A stretch of 5,154 nt of DNA from Spirochaetaceae bacterium (GTDB lineage Bacteria; Spirochaetota; Spirochaetia; Treponematales; Breznakiellaceae), in NCBI GenBank assembly GCA_031284645.1, contig JAITXS010000057.1:1-5154 (forward strand), written 5' to 3'. The notes under the pieces were generated by a model. The model saw nothing but the letters and a program-made list of their open reading frames with translations. It was not told the DNA's origin and made no database searches. The position numbers and the translations under genes were made by a program. Positions 1 through 5,099 of this stretch are shown one piece after another; within the stretch, counting starts at the first letter, position 1; each line of letters starts with the position of its first letter.

Positions 1-378
1 CTTGAAAAAGCGCTTGGAAAAGCCGTAAACTGGTGTATCGAACATGATATTTTAAAAGATTTTCTGGAAGAAAACTCTACGGAGGTTAACAATATGCTAT
101 TTACCGAATGGAATTGGGATGATGCTCTGGAAGTTGCCCGCGAGGAAGGCAAAGAAGAAGCACGTGCGGAAGGCATTGAAGTGGGTATTGACAGAGGCAT
201 TGACAACTTTTACGAGCTTCTTGAACAGGGATACGCTCCCAAAGAAGCCAGGGAAATGCTCAAAAATAAAAGTAGGGTAGAGGGTTTGGTAATACCGCCC
301 CTGCCCTATAAGCCTTTACCCACGTTCCTCATTTTCAGGTGTAAAAACCAATCAAAGATGATAGCGCCTGCAGATTGA
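1..378 (+). CDS. Rpn-family nuclease/putative transposase, C-terminal part (5' end outside window)
   Basis: The frame is open from base 1, so the gene begins upstream; the ATG at 94 is internal. Visible residues run from LEKALGKAVNWCIEHDILKD through STEVNNMLFTEWNWDDALEV to a charged EEGKEEARAEGIEVGIDRG helix and a final LLEQGYAPKEAREMLKN segment. This is the usual C-terminal half of Rpn (PD-(D/E)XK, TIGR01784-type) proteins: a 'ML.TEWN..DAL..A.EEG' core followed by an E/G/K-rich linker. The nuclease domain itself is not in the window. Known members promote RecA-independent recombination and are often called putative transposases. The family-like part ends near base 270. The last ~36 residues (VEGLVIPPLPYKPLPT...) are encoded by the neighbouring minus-strand terminator and by the antisense of the DUF2142 3' end, so they are probably not native and suggest a lost stop codon or a recombination joint. 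Family is fairly sure; intactness is not. Confidence 0.75.
   Translation, partial: LEKALGKAVNWCIEHDILKDFLEENSTEVNNMLFTEWNWDDALEVAREEGKEEARAEGIEVGIDRGIDNFYELLEQGYAPKEAREMLKNKSRVEGLVIPPLPYKPLPTFLIFRCKNQSKMIAPAD
261..307 (-). terminator. Rho-independent terminator of the glycosylation cluster
   Basis: Reading the minus strand, arm AGGGCAGGGG (307-298) pairs with CCTCTACCCT (283-274) with one mismatch and one G-U pair. A nested GGT-AAT-ACC hairpin sits in the loop. The stem is followed directly by ACTTTTATTTTTG (273-261), a T-rich run. It begins 28 bp after the DUF2142 stop codon, the expected place for the end of that operon. It also lies inside the extended reading frame of the convergent Rpn-like gene. 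The plus-strand side has no T tract, so it is one-directional by sequence. Confidence 0.65.
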
Positions 379-2185
379 CAATGGCCACGACCAAAAGCGC
401 GTATTTAAAAATAAGATCGGAATCCAGACAAAGTTTTATTTCGTTTAGTTTAGCGTTGTTAATTAGTAATTTAAATCTTTGACCAAAACGAATCGTATGT
501 ATGTTAATACAGAGCGCGAGTAATATAGAAACAGGGATAAAATAGCGTCCCTGAATACCTTCAATGATAGAGCTGCCGACAACAGTCCACTGGATATACA
601 AACTTGTCGCAATTAATATAATTACAGACAGAGAGATAAACAAAAACAGGCGCAGCAATTTTTTATACTCGTGGTGTTTATAATGTTCGGATAGCAATAC
701 GAGAAACAGAAAGACTTTGTAAGCGCTAATAAAATAATGATTCACACTGATCATTGCCCAAGTTAAATACTGTCCCATAAACATAACGAAATATCCTTTG
801 AAATTTGCAGTATATGTGTCTAAAAGAATTTTGATATATTCGACCGGATGTGTAACAATATATTTGAACTGCCCGGCAGGATCAACATCGGGTCTGTAAT
901 CCGAGAGGAATCCTTTTGCCAATCCAAGCCAGATAAGATTCAGGACAACACAGAGCAAAAGCAGCGAAGCAAGAAATAGAGTGCGGCTTTTTTTTGAACT
1001 GAAACAGGATACGGGGAGTAAAAAGATTAAAAGCACTAAAGGCAGATAAACAACTTTTACGAGGCTCAAAAAAACAGCTATCAGTAATATACCGGCTTTG
1101 CCGCACAGCCCTCGTTTTTCTTCTTTGTTTAACGAATACGCAAGGATAAGAGCTGTAAAAGCAAATGCAAGGGTGTTTGCCAGAGAGTCTCCGGCAAGGG
1201 ATACGGCTTCCTGAAAAAACACCGGCGTCATTGCCAGCATAAAGAAACTTTTCTGTTTTACCGGTATTTTTTTTATCGCAAAAGTTAATACGAACAAAGA
1301 CAGAACAAAGGCGGAAAAACGGGCGGCATACATCAGTAACAAAGTACGATCCGTAAAAGCAGAGGCTATCTTAAGTCCTATTAATTGGAATGTATATGTT
1401 GCAGGTGAATACAAAGCAGCCCCCGCAAACCAGTACGACATCTTCTCATTCCTGTTTATCTGTATGTTCCGGTTATGCGCTAAATCCGTATATTTGCCGT
1501 TAACGGAATCTATATCCAGTATTAGTCCCTGCGGCATACTTCGTCCTCCGCCGGCTTCGGAGACAAGATGTCCTTCGGCAATTTCAAAAATACGAAACCA
1601 GTGCGTCATTTCATTGGGAATACTCCACATGCGGAACAAAAGCAGATAGCTTAGTCCGAACAGGAGAAAGAAAATAAAAAATATTTTATGTATCGCGAGC
1701 CGATTGTAATTAAAAAAGACAAAGCCGCCTATTAAAATAAGCGCAAGGGTTAAAACATGGAATCCTGTTAAAAACAGTACATAAACAAAAGGATGTTTGG
1801 TAAGAGCCCACACTAATTTTCCGTCAAGTAAGCTTGCCGTATTGATAAAAATTAAAATTGCCACAACGGCAAAAACCAAAAATACAAGAAACGAAAATCT
1901 TATTTTATTATCAGGCTTCATGCAGATGGATTTGAGCCTCTCCGGTTTAATACCCAAAATCATAACTAACAGCGGCAAAAACGATACGAGTCCGCAAAGC
2001 GACAAAACGAGAAAGCGCATATTCCATTTTGTTACAAAAAAAACATCTTCCTGAATATTACACTTTCGAATATAAGCGAGAATCTTTACACAAGAGAAGC
2101 GCAGATGCGGTACAAGGGCCGCCGCGCATAATAGAGAGGCAAGCAGCAAAAAAACGACTGCGAGTCGTTTATAATTTTTTATCAT
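335..2185 (-). CDS. DUF2142 family multi-spanning membrane protein (candidate GT-C-type glycosyltransferase)
   Basis: 616 residues with about a dozen hydrophobic segments, for example residues 7-25, 57-78, 96-117, 133-160, 167-185, 281-303, 314-350, 364-391, 402-421, 512-530, 546-560 and 592-612. DUF2142 hallmarks appear in order: IPNEMTHWFRIFEIAEGH (189-206, matching the usual P-D-E-x-x-H-F loop), ALYSPATYTFQLIG (257-270), a MTPVFFQEAVSLAGDSLANT stretch (319-338), and WTVVGSS followed by EGIQGRYFIP (533-551). The first loop lies after a membrane helix, as in GT-C enzymes where acidic residues there bind metal or lipid-phosphate sugar. The canonical Asp of that motif is Asn191 here; Glu192 and His195 remain. 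The ATG lies 7 bp after the preceding gene's stop, behind AGGGG. It is the last gene of the cluster. The family is clear; transferase activity and substrate are inferred. Confidence 0.85.
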   Translation of the reverse strand: MIKNYKRLAVVFLLLASLLCAAALVPHLRFSCVKILAYIRKCNIQEDVFFVTKWNMRFLVLSLCGLVSFLPLLVMILGIKPERLKSICMKPDNKIRFSFLVFLVFAVVAILIFINTASLLDGKLVWALTKHPFVYVLFLTGFHVLTLALILIGGFVFFNYNRLAIHKIFFIFFLLFGLSYLLLFRMWSIPNEMTHWFRIFEIAEGHLVSEAGGGRSMPQGLILDIDSVNGKYTDLAHNRNIQINRNEKMSYWFAGAALYSPATYTFQLIGLKIASAFTDRTLLLMYAARFSAFVLSLFVLTFAIKKIPVKQKSFFMLAMTPVFFQEAVSLAGDSLANTLAFAFTALILAYSLNKEEKRGLCGKAGILLIAVFLSLVKVVYLPLVLLIFLLPVSCFSSKKSRTLFLASLLLLCVVLNLIWLGLAKGFLSDYRPDVDPAGQFKYIVTHPVEYIKILLDTYTANFKGYFVMFMGQYLTWAMISVNHYFISAYKVFLFLVLLSEHYKHHEYKKLLRLFLFISLSVIILIATSLYIQWTVVGSSIIEGIQGRYFIPVSILLALCINIHTIRFGQRFKLLINNAKLNEIKLCLDSDLIFKYALLVVAIVNLQALSSLIGFYT

Positions 2186-2192
2186 AATACCC

Positions 2193-2549
2193 CTACTTTT
2201 TTGAATAATTTACCAGTACAAGCCCCGCAATAATAAAAACAATACCGGCACTCTGCGTTAAGGTAGTTTTTTCATGAAAAATAAAAAGTCCGCCAAGAAC
2301 CGTTAGAACAACGACAATTCCGTTTAAAACCGGAAAAATAAACGAAAGATTGTTGTTTTTTATTAAAAGCAGCCAAATTAAAAAACTGAACGCATAGCAA
2401 ATAATGCCTGCAAAAGCAAGCCACGGGATTTGAGAAGAGAGTTTGTGTTTTTCAAAATTAACAGTTATACAGGCGCTGTTAGCTTTGAATAAAAAAAGTC
2501 CGCTAAGGGTAAATACAAGATAGAGGATGGCTAATACGGACTGCTTCAT
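2193..2549 (-). CDS. SMR/EamA-like four-helix membrane protein (putative lipid-linked sugar flippase)
   Basis: 118 residues, almost entirely hydrophobic, with four predicted membrane helices at about 3-21, 41-63, 68-91 and 98-115. The C-terminal FHEKTTLTQSAGIVFIIAGL (91-110) is the drug/metabolite transporter pattern: a short F-x-E turn followed by a Gly-rich last helix. Size and topology match half-size DMT proteins such as SMR pumps and ArnE/ArnF, which act as dimers and in the latter case flip undecaprenyl-phosphate sugars. Position between a DPM1-like glycosyltransferase and a DUF2142 protein favours flipping of a polyprenyl-phosphate sugar over drug efflux, but this is contextual. The ATG overlaps the DUF2304 stop (ATGA), implying translational coupling. 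No full-length EamA duplication is present. Confidence 0.75.
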   Translation of the reverse strand: MKQSVLAILYLVFTLSGLFLFKANSACITVNFEKHKLSSQIPWLAFAGIICYAFSFLIWLLLIKNNNLSFIFPVLNGIVVVLTVLGGLFIFHEKTTLTQSAGIVFIIAGLVLVNYSKK

Positions 2550-2899
2550 ATTTTTTCCAGTTCCCTTACACGTTTTTCTAACAGAGCGATAATTTGAGTT
2601 AATTTGTATATTCGACTATTCATGTGGGATACAATTACCGTAAGCGTCAGAATTATAAGTATTGAAAACATTCCGGCAAATAAAAATATTGTATTGACCG
2701 GAGTTGCGATGTCGATGAGCGCACCGACACATACAACGATACCGGGGAACAGGGAAATGATCAGCATTAAAAATGCAGATAGCATCCAAACCAATGAATA
2801 TTTCAAGTTCAAGCGTTTCTTTATTAAAAGACGCATAATAATAAAAAGAAAGCCTGTTACGCATAAAATCAGAAATATTCGCAGATTAAAACTTATCAT
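2546..2899 (-). CDS. DUF2304 small membrane protein
   Basis: 117 residues. Three membrane helices are predicted at about 5-25, 33-51 and 67-90, followed by a charged C-terminal helix (92-117) with coiled-coil character ending LLEKRVRELEKI. The KKRLNLKYSLVW motif (27-38) and the SLFPGIV turn (49-55) are typical of DUF2304. Genes of this family are commonly found next to DPM1-like family 2 glycosyltransferases. Here the glycosyltransferase has no membrane helices of its own, so DUF2304 may anchor it to the membrane; that role is inferred. The ATG lies 14 bp inside the end of the glycosyltransferase gene, behind AGGAA with an 8-nt spacer, and the stop overlaps the next start. Family call is good; biochemical function is unknown. 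Confidence 0.8.
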   Translation of the reverse strand: MISFNLRIFLILCVTGFLFIIMRLLIKKRLNLKYSLVWMLSAFLMLIISLFPGIVVCVGALIDIATPVNTIFLFAGMFSILIILTLTVIVSHMNSRIYKLTQIIALLEKRVRELEKI

Positions 2900-3593
2900 T
2901 TTTTTGTATTCCTATGCGGCAAATAGTCAACGCAAGCAAAACTTTAAGCATATAATATACTGAACGGACAGCGTTAATTGACGACACGCCGCCGCTCCTT
3001 TCCGCCATTACTACAGGCAGCTCTAAAACTCTATACCCTGTTAATACTGCTGAAACAATCGCTTCCGGTTCGGGATAATCCTGTGCATATTCGCCTGAAA
3101 AAAATTGAATAAGTTTTTTATTTACGGCTCGAAAGCCGCTTGTTGTGTCGGTAATGCTTGCCCCGCAGCAAATTTTTATGACAGACTTTATGAGCTTAAT
3201 TCCAAAACGCCGTATAAAGGATGTTTGAAAACCTTGTCTCTCGATAAACCGGGAACCAACTACCATATCAACAGTGCCGCTTGTAATCGGTTTTATTAAT
3301 TTTTCAACATAAGCCGGATCGTGCTGGCCATCACCGTCTATTTGTACCGATATATCATAATCATTCTGATACGCATAAATATATCCGCACTGAACGGCCC
3401 CGCCTATTCCCAGATTTACCGGTAAATCAATTATATTATAATTATTTTTATAACATATCGCTGCGGTATCATCTTGTGAACCATCGTTTACTATTACATA
3501 ATCATACTGCGGATAGTTGTTTATTATATTCTCTACAACGAGCTTTATGTTTTTTGATTCGTTATACGCCGGTATGATGATTAAAATCTTAAT
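2886..3593 (-). CDS. Family 2 glycosyltransferase, DPM1-like, with AUU start codon
   Basis: 235 residues with the full GT-A fold set: IIIPAYNE (5-12), the nucleotide-binding VNDGSQDDT (35-43), the metal-binding QIDGDGQHDP (84-93, carrying the DxD-type Asp86/Asp88), VGSRF (112-116), TDTTSGFRA (148-156) and a YPEPEAI acidic motif near 171-177. This is the dolichol-phosphate-mannose/glucose synthase-like class, which transfers a nucleotide sugar to a polyprenyl phosphate at the cytoplasmic face. No C-terminal membrane helices follow, unlike GtrB. The first in-frame ATG is at 3266, codon 110, inside the enzyme core. All N-terminal motifs lie upstream of it, and an in-frame TAA (3596-3594) directly precedes the ATT codon at 3593. 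ATT therefore sits where relatives have ATG (MKILIIIPAYNE). An AGGGGG Shine-Dalgarno lies 6 nt upstream. First gene of the cluster; it overlaps DUF2304. Confidence 0.85.
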   Translation of the reverse strand: MKILIIIPAYNESKNIKLVVENIINNYPQYDYVIVNDGSQDDTAAICYKNNYNIIDLPVNLGIGGAVQCGYIYAYQNDYDISVQIDGDGQHDPAYVEKLIKPITSGTVDMVVGSRFIERQGFQTSFIRRFGIKLIKSVIKICCGASITDTTSGFRAVNKKLIQFFSGEYAQDYPEPEAIVSAVLTGYRVLELPVVMAERSGGVSSINAVRSVYYMLKVLLALTICRIGIQKNDKF

Positions 3594-3605
3594 TTATATC
3601 CCCCT
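3591..3605 (-). promoter_or_regulatory. Ribosome binding site setting an AUU start
   Basis: On the minus strand AGGGGG (3605-3600) is followed by ATATAA and then ATT (3593-3591). The 6-nt spacing is ideal. No ATG, GTG, TTG or CTG occurs in frame between the upstream TAA and the PAYNE motif, so ATT is the only plausible start unless the base is an error or a mutation. The RBS is the best evidence that the N-terminal 109 residues are translated. Confidence 0.7.
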
Positions 3606-3626
3606 GATCGTATTTGTCTGTTCAAG

Positions 3627-3658
3627 CTGTCGCCGGAGCCGCTTGGCCCCGGCAACAG
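3627..3658 (-). other. Strong intergenic RNA hairpin between lipoprotein and glycosyltransferase genes
   Basis: Minus-strand RNA forms a 14-bp stem: CUGUUGCCGGGGCC (3658-3645) with GGCUCCGGCGACAG (3640-3627), loop AAGC. It includes two G-U pairs. On the plus strand those two positions are A-C mismatches, so the stem is fully paired only in minus-strand RNA. That is the direction of both flanking genes. No T tract follows (CTTGAACAGAC), so it is not a standard terminator. It starts 20 bp after the lipoprotein stop and ends 33 bp before the glycosyltransferase start. A processing or mRNA-stability element inside one transcript, or a terminator without a T tract, would both fit. Confidence 0.6.
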
Positions 3659-3678
3659 GAGCATTGTCCCGTCTTTCC

Positions 3679-4449
3679 TTAATTGACGACAGGCGGCGAC
3701 CATAGAGAAGTGGCAGGTGGTATCCATTTTGGTTCTTGAACTTCGGCATAATCTTCAGCTTTTTTTAATGCTTCTGTATAAACAGCCCATTCTCTCTGGG
3801 CCTGCGCGAGTTCGTCTTTGATACCTGGATTCGTTATATCCTGTTCCGCAAGATTTTTTTCAGCGATATAAGTGTTCTCCAGTAATTCATACTTACCAGC
3901 AAGCCTAAGATAATACTGTTGATATTCCGCTTGAGAACCTATAGGCCCGCCCAAAATAAATTCGTGCGTCGCGTTATTATACCCATCTATAACGCTAAAT
4001 GGTACTTCGTCAACAGTAACATTGAACGTACCTGTCCAATCAGTTTCTGTCGTTGCTCCGTTGACAACGATTGCTTTTATCGTTACTACGCCTACCCTGT
4101 TGTCCGGAAAGGAGACTGTGCCATTCGGCTCTACTTTTCCAATGCCATTATTGGAGACAATTTCCCACTTGATAGTCTTGTTTGTGGCATTGGCGGGCTC
4201 TACTTTTACCCCATTCAGCGGAAGACTGGTTTTCCCGAATCCGTAGTGCGGCACGCCGGTAATACTGCTCACCGGAACAAAATCCGATGTCTTGTCATCC
4301 TGTTCCTTGTCATCCGGTATAGCATCTCCCTTATCCTGATTCACCGCTGTTGGATTGTCATGTACATCCACTGTGCATCCGATAAACATCACCGCCGCCA
4401 CCACCATTAAGCCCGATACCAACGCTAAAATACGCGTTTTTCTTTTCAT
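3679..4449 (-). CDS. Lipoprotein with one Ig-like (Big-type) domain, spirochaete style
   Basis: 256 residues from the ATG at 4449, chosen because AGGAGG (4461-4456) lies 6 nt upstream and because residues 1-25 then form a normal lipoprotein signal: MKRKTR, a hydrophobic core, and the relaxed lipobox FIGC with Cys25 as the lipidated residue. An upstream in-frame ATG at 4488 would add 13 residues and has no such site. Residues 26-56 are an acidic, Asp/Lys-rich tether. Residues 59-147 (from VPVSSITGVP to TFNVTV) form one beta-rich Ig-like domain with KVEPANATNKTIKWEIVS, the pattern of treponemal Big-2-like domains. Residues ~172-237 are helical and rich in Gln, Glu, Ala and Tyr, and the protein ends in a Pro-rich SLWSPPVVN. 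It is probably membrane-anchored and exported. No enzyme motif is visible; the specific function is unknown. It is followed on the same strand by the glycosylation cluster. Confidence 0.8.
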   Translation of the reverse strand: MKRKTRILALVSGLMVVAAVMFIGCTVDVHDNPTAVNQDKGDAIPDDKEQDDKTSDFVPVSSITGVPHYGFGKTSLPLNGVKVEPANATNKTIKWEIVSNNGIGKVEPNGTVSFPDNRVGVVTIKAIVVNGATTETDWTGTFNVTVDEVPFSVIDGYNNATHEFILGGPIGSQAEYQQYYLRLAGKYELLENTYIAEKNLAEQDITNPGIKDELAQAQREWAVYTEALKKAEDYAEVQEPKWIPPATSLWSPPVVN

Positions 4450-4461
4450 TTTCTGCCTCCT
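4447..4461 (-). promoter_or_regulatory. Ribosome binding site deciding the lipoprotein start
   Basis: A perfect AGGAGG (4461-4456), spacer CAGAAA, then ATG (4449-4447). This excludes the longer in-frame start at 4488, whose extra residues (MKYGVRIIFRRQK) would spoil the short positively charged n-region of the signal peptide. Confidence 0.85.
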
Positions 4462-4519
4462 AAAAATTATCCTGACGCCGTATTTCACGGTGTCCTGTGC
4501 GAGCTTCGCGTCTATATAT

Positions 4520-4587
4520 AAAAAAACCGCAAAACGCGCAGAGGGGCCGGAGATACATATTCTCCGAGCCCTCTGTGTGTTCTGCGG
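4520..4587 (-). terminator. Long terminator-like hairpin with T tract, upstream of the lipoprotein gene
   Basis: The arms at 4562-4587 and 4527-4552 are 26 nt each, with a 9-nt loop. About 22-23 of the 26 positions pair in either strand, with a 2-nt internal mismatch. On the minus strand the stem is followed immediately by seven T (4526-4520) and then ATATATAG, a classic intrinsic terminator. It sits about 70 bp before the lipoprotein ATG, on the same strand. No convincing gene lies upstream for it to end, so it could terminate a short RNA started near 4677 or act as an attenuator. The right arm (CTCCGAGCCCTCTGTGTG) resembles a dispersed palindrome I recall from many bacterial genomes; that resemblance is from memory. 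Confidence 0.7.
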
Positions 4588-4683
4588 CTATGTCTGACTG
4601 AGATTTTCAACTTAAATTCTTGAATTCCCCTGTTAGGGGCAGAGGTAACAAGTACCAGCCTTTTTATTTTCCTCATACTTGAA

Positions 4684-4711
4684 TTTATTAATGTTGCAAC
4701 CATTTTGTCAA
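4684..4711 (-). promoter_or_regulatory. Promoter candidate reading toward the lipoprotein gene
   Basis: A perfect -35 TTGACA (4711-4706), a 16-bp spacer and AATAAA (4689-4684, 4/6 to TATAAT) occur on the minus strand. A start near 4677 would give a leader of about 230 nt to the lipoprotein ATG, with the 4520-4587 terminator inside it. The region is AT-rich, so the -10 match is weak evidence by itself. No clear promoter is seen between the terminator and the lipoprotein RBS: a GATAAT near 4468 lies too close to the RBS and has no -35. Confidence 0.4.
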
Positions 4712-4869
4712 CAATAATTCTGAATTTATTTTGCAATCGTAAAGAAACTGCCATAATCGGAAGGATTTTAACTACCAGGGAGCCGGAGACTTGGAGAGAT
4801 TCCGCGCTGACTGCCCTTTCTTTTTCTTGAGTTTTTATATTGAAATTGCTGATTTCCCCAAAAAGGGGC

Positions 4870-4897
4870 TTGACAAAGGTTTTTTGACTTAAATAAT
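4870..4897 (+). promoter_or_regulatory. Plus-strand promoter candidate just before the heptamer repeats
   Basis: TTGACA (4870-4875), a 16-bp spacer and AATAAT (4892-4897, 5/6 to consensus). Transcription would start about at the first TTGGGTA repeat (4901). No plus-strand gene follows before the insertion sequence, so the product, if any, would be noncoding and antisense to transcripts entering from the right. Confidence 0.35.
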
Positions 4898-4900
4898 TAC

Positions 4901-4933
4901 TTGGGTATTGGGTATTGGGTATTGGGTATTGGG
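4901..4933 (+). repeat. Tandem heptanucleotide repeat (TTGGGTA)x4
   Basis: Four perfect copies of TTGGGTA at 4901, 4908, 4915 and 4922, followed by a partial TTGGG. A 7-bp unit is not a multiple of three, so slippage would shift any reading frame. Here the array lies in noncoding DNA directly after a promoter-like sequence. Heptamer arrays of this sort are well known in cyanobacteria; here it is a local microsatellite. Confidence 0.95.
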
Positions 4934-4970
4934 GCTAGCGCTGCAAGCTGCCGCCGATAGAGGATCTCTC

Positions 4971-5036
4971 ACCACTTTTTTTCTCATACTTTTAGTGTAT
5001 AATATATGTCGTTTTTTGTCAAGCTAAAAAAGTGGT
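4971..5036. repeat. 11-bp perfect inverted repeat abutting the insertion sequence end
   Basis: ACCACTTTTTT (4971-4981) and AAAAAAGTGGT (5026-5036) are exact reverse complements with a 44-bp AT-rich interior that holds a minus-strand promoter candidate. The right arm ends 2 bp before the insertion sequence tip at 5039. It could be a factor-binding site, a long-loop hairpin or a small-element remnant. The poly-T/poly-A content lowers its significance. Confidence 0.5.
4994..5022 (-). promoter_or_regulatory. Minus-strand promoter candidate next to the insertion sequence
   Basis: TTGACA (5022-5017), a 17-bp spacer and TACACT (4999-4994, 4/6 to TATAAT), with an alternative TATACA at 15 bp. A start near 4987 would coincide with the A of an ATG (4987) opening a 32-codon frame with no Shine-Dalgarno. 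Reading leftward, it would pass through the heptamer array toward the lipoprotein gene. Confidence 0.4.
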
Positions 5037-5047
5037 AATGTCAACGC

Positions 5048-5093
5048 AACGTGAAAATGTCCCCTTTTTTACCAACATGAAAATGTCCCCTTT
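5048..5093 (+). repeat. Two 20-bp direct repeats inside the insertion sequence end
   Basis: aacgtgaaaatgtccccttt (5048-5067) and aacatgaaaatgtccccttt (5074-5093) differ at one base and are offset by 26 bp, so they lie on about the same face of the helix at 2.5 turns. Repeated subterminal sites of this form are where IS21-type transposases bind. Confidence 0.85.
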
Positions 5094-5099
5094 AGGGAA

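Larger units (their letters stand above)
4588..5038. other. Gene-free intergenic region
   Basis: About 450 bp with no reading frame that combines a ribosome site, sensible composition and family resemblance. It contains promoter-like hexamers on both strands, short G/C hairpins (CCCCT-GTT-AGGGG at 4627-4639; CCCC-AAAAA-GGGG at 4856-4868), a heptamer tandem repeat and an inverted repeat next to an insertion sequence end. The open frames crossing it lack starts or run through the terminator hairpin. Confidence 0.6.

Noticed and set aside
2604..2963. Plus-strand frames opposite the DUF2304 and glycosyltransferase genes
   Set aside because: Shadows of well-supported minus-strand genes, without ribosome sites or recognisable domains.
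3594..3626. Search for a promoter directly upstream of the glycosyltransferase
   Set aside because: TTGAAC occurs near 3622 but no -10 lies at a workable distance, so no promoter is called.
2974..3691. 13-bp match TTAATTGACGACA at 2974-2986 and 3679-3691
   Set aside because: One copy is inside glycosyltransferase codons and the other at the lipoprotein stop; a match this short is not unlikely by chance in 5 kb.
3919..4410. 163-codon plus-strand frame opposite the lipoprotein gene
   Set aside because: Antisense shadow; the minus-strand frame has a signal peptide, lipobox, Ig-like domain and a perfect RBS.
4512..4754. Minus-strand 80-codon frame starting MAVSLRLQNKF
   Set aside because: No Shine-Dalgarno before the ATG, and the last third is translated from the terminator hairpin and its T tract; composition is not protein-like.
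4624..4830. Plus-strand open frame ending TTREPETWRDSALTALSFS
   Set aside because: No ATG and no ribosome site; it is antisense to another open frame and I recognise no family. A gene remnant is possible but unsupported.
4889..4987. 32-codon minus-strand frame (MRKKVVRDPLSAAAC...) starting at a possible transcription start
   Set aside because: No ribosome site, half of it is the heptamer repeat read as a PNTQYPI pattern, and it is not hydrophobic as a type I toxin would be.
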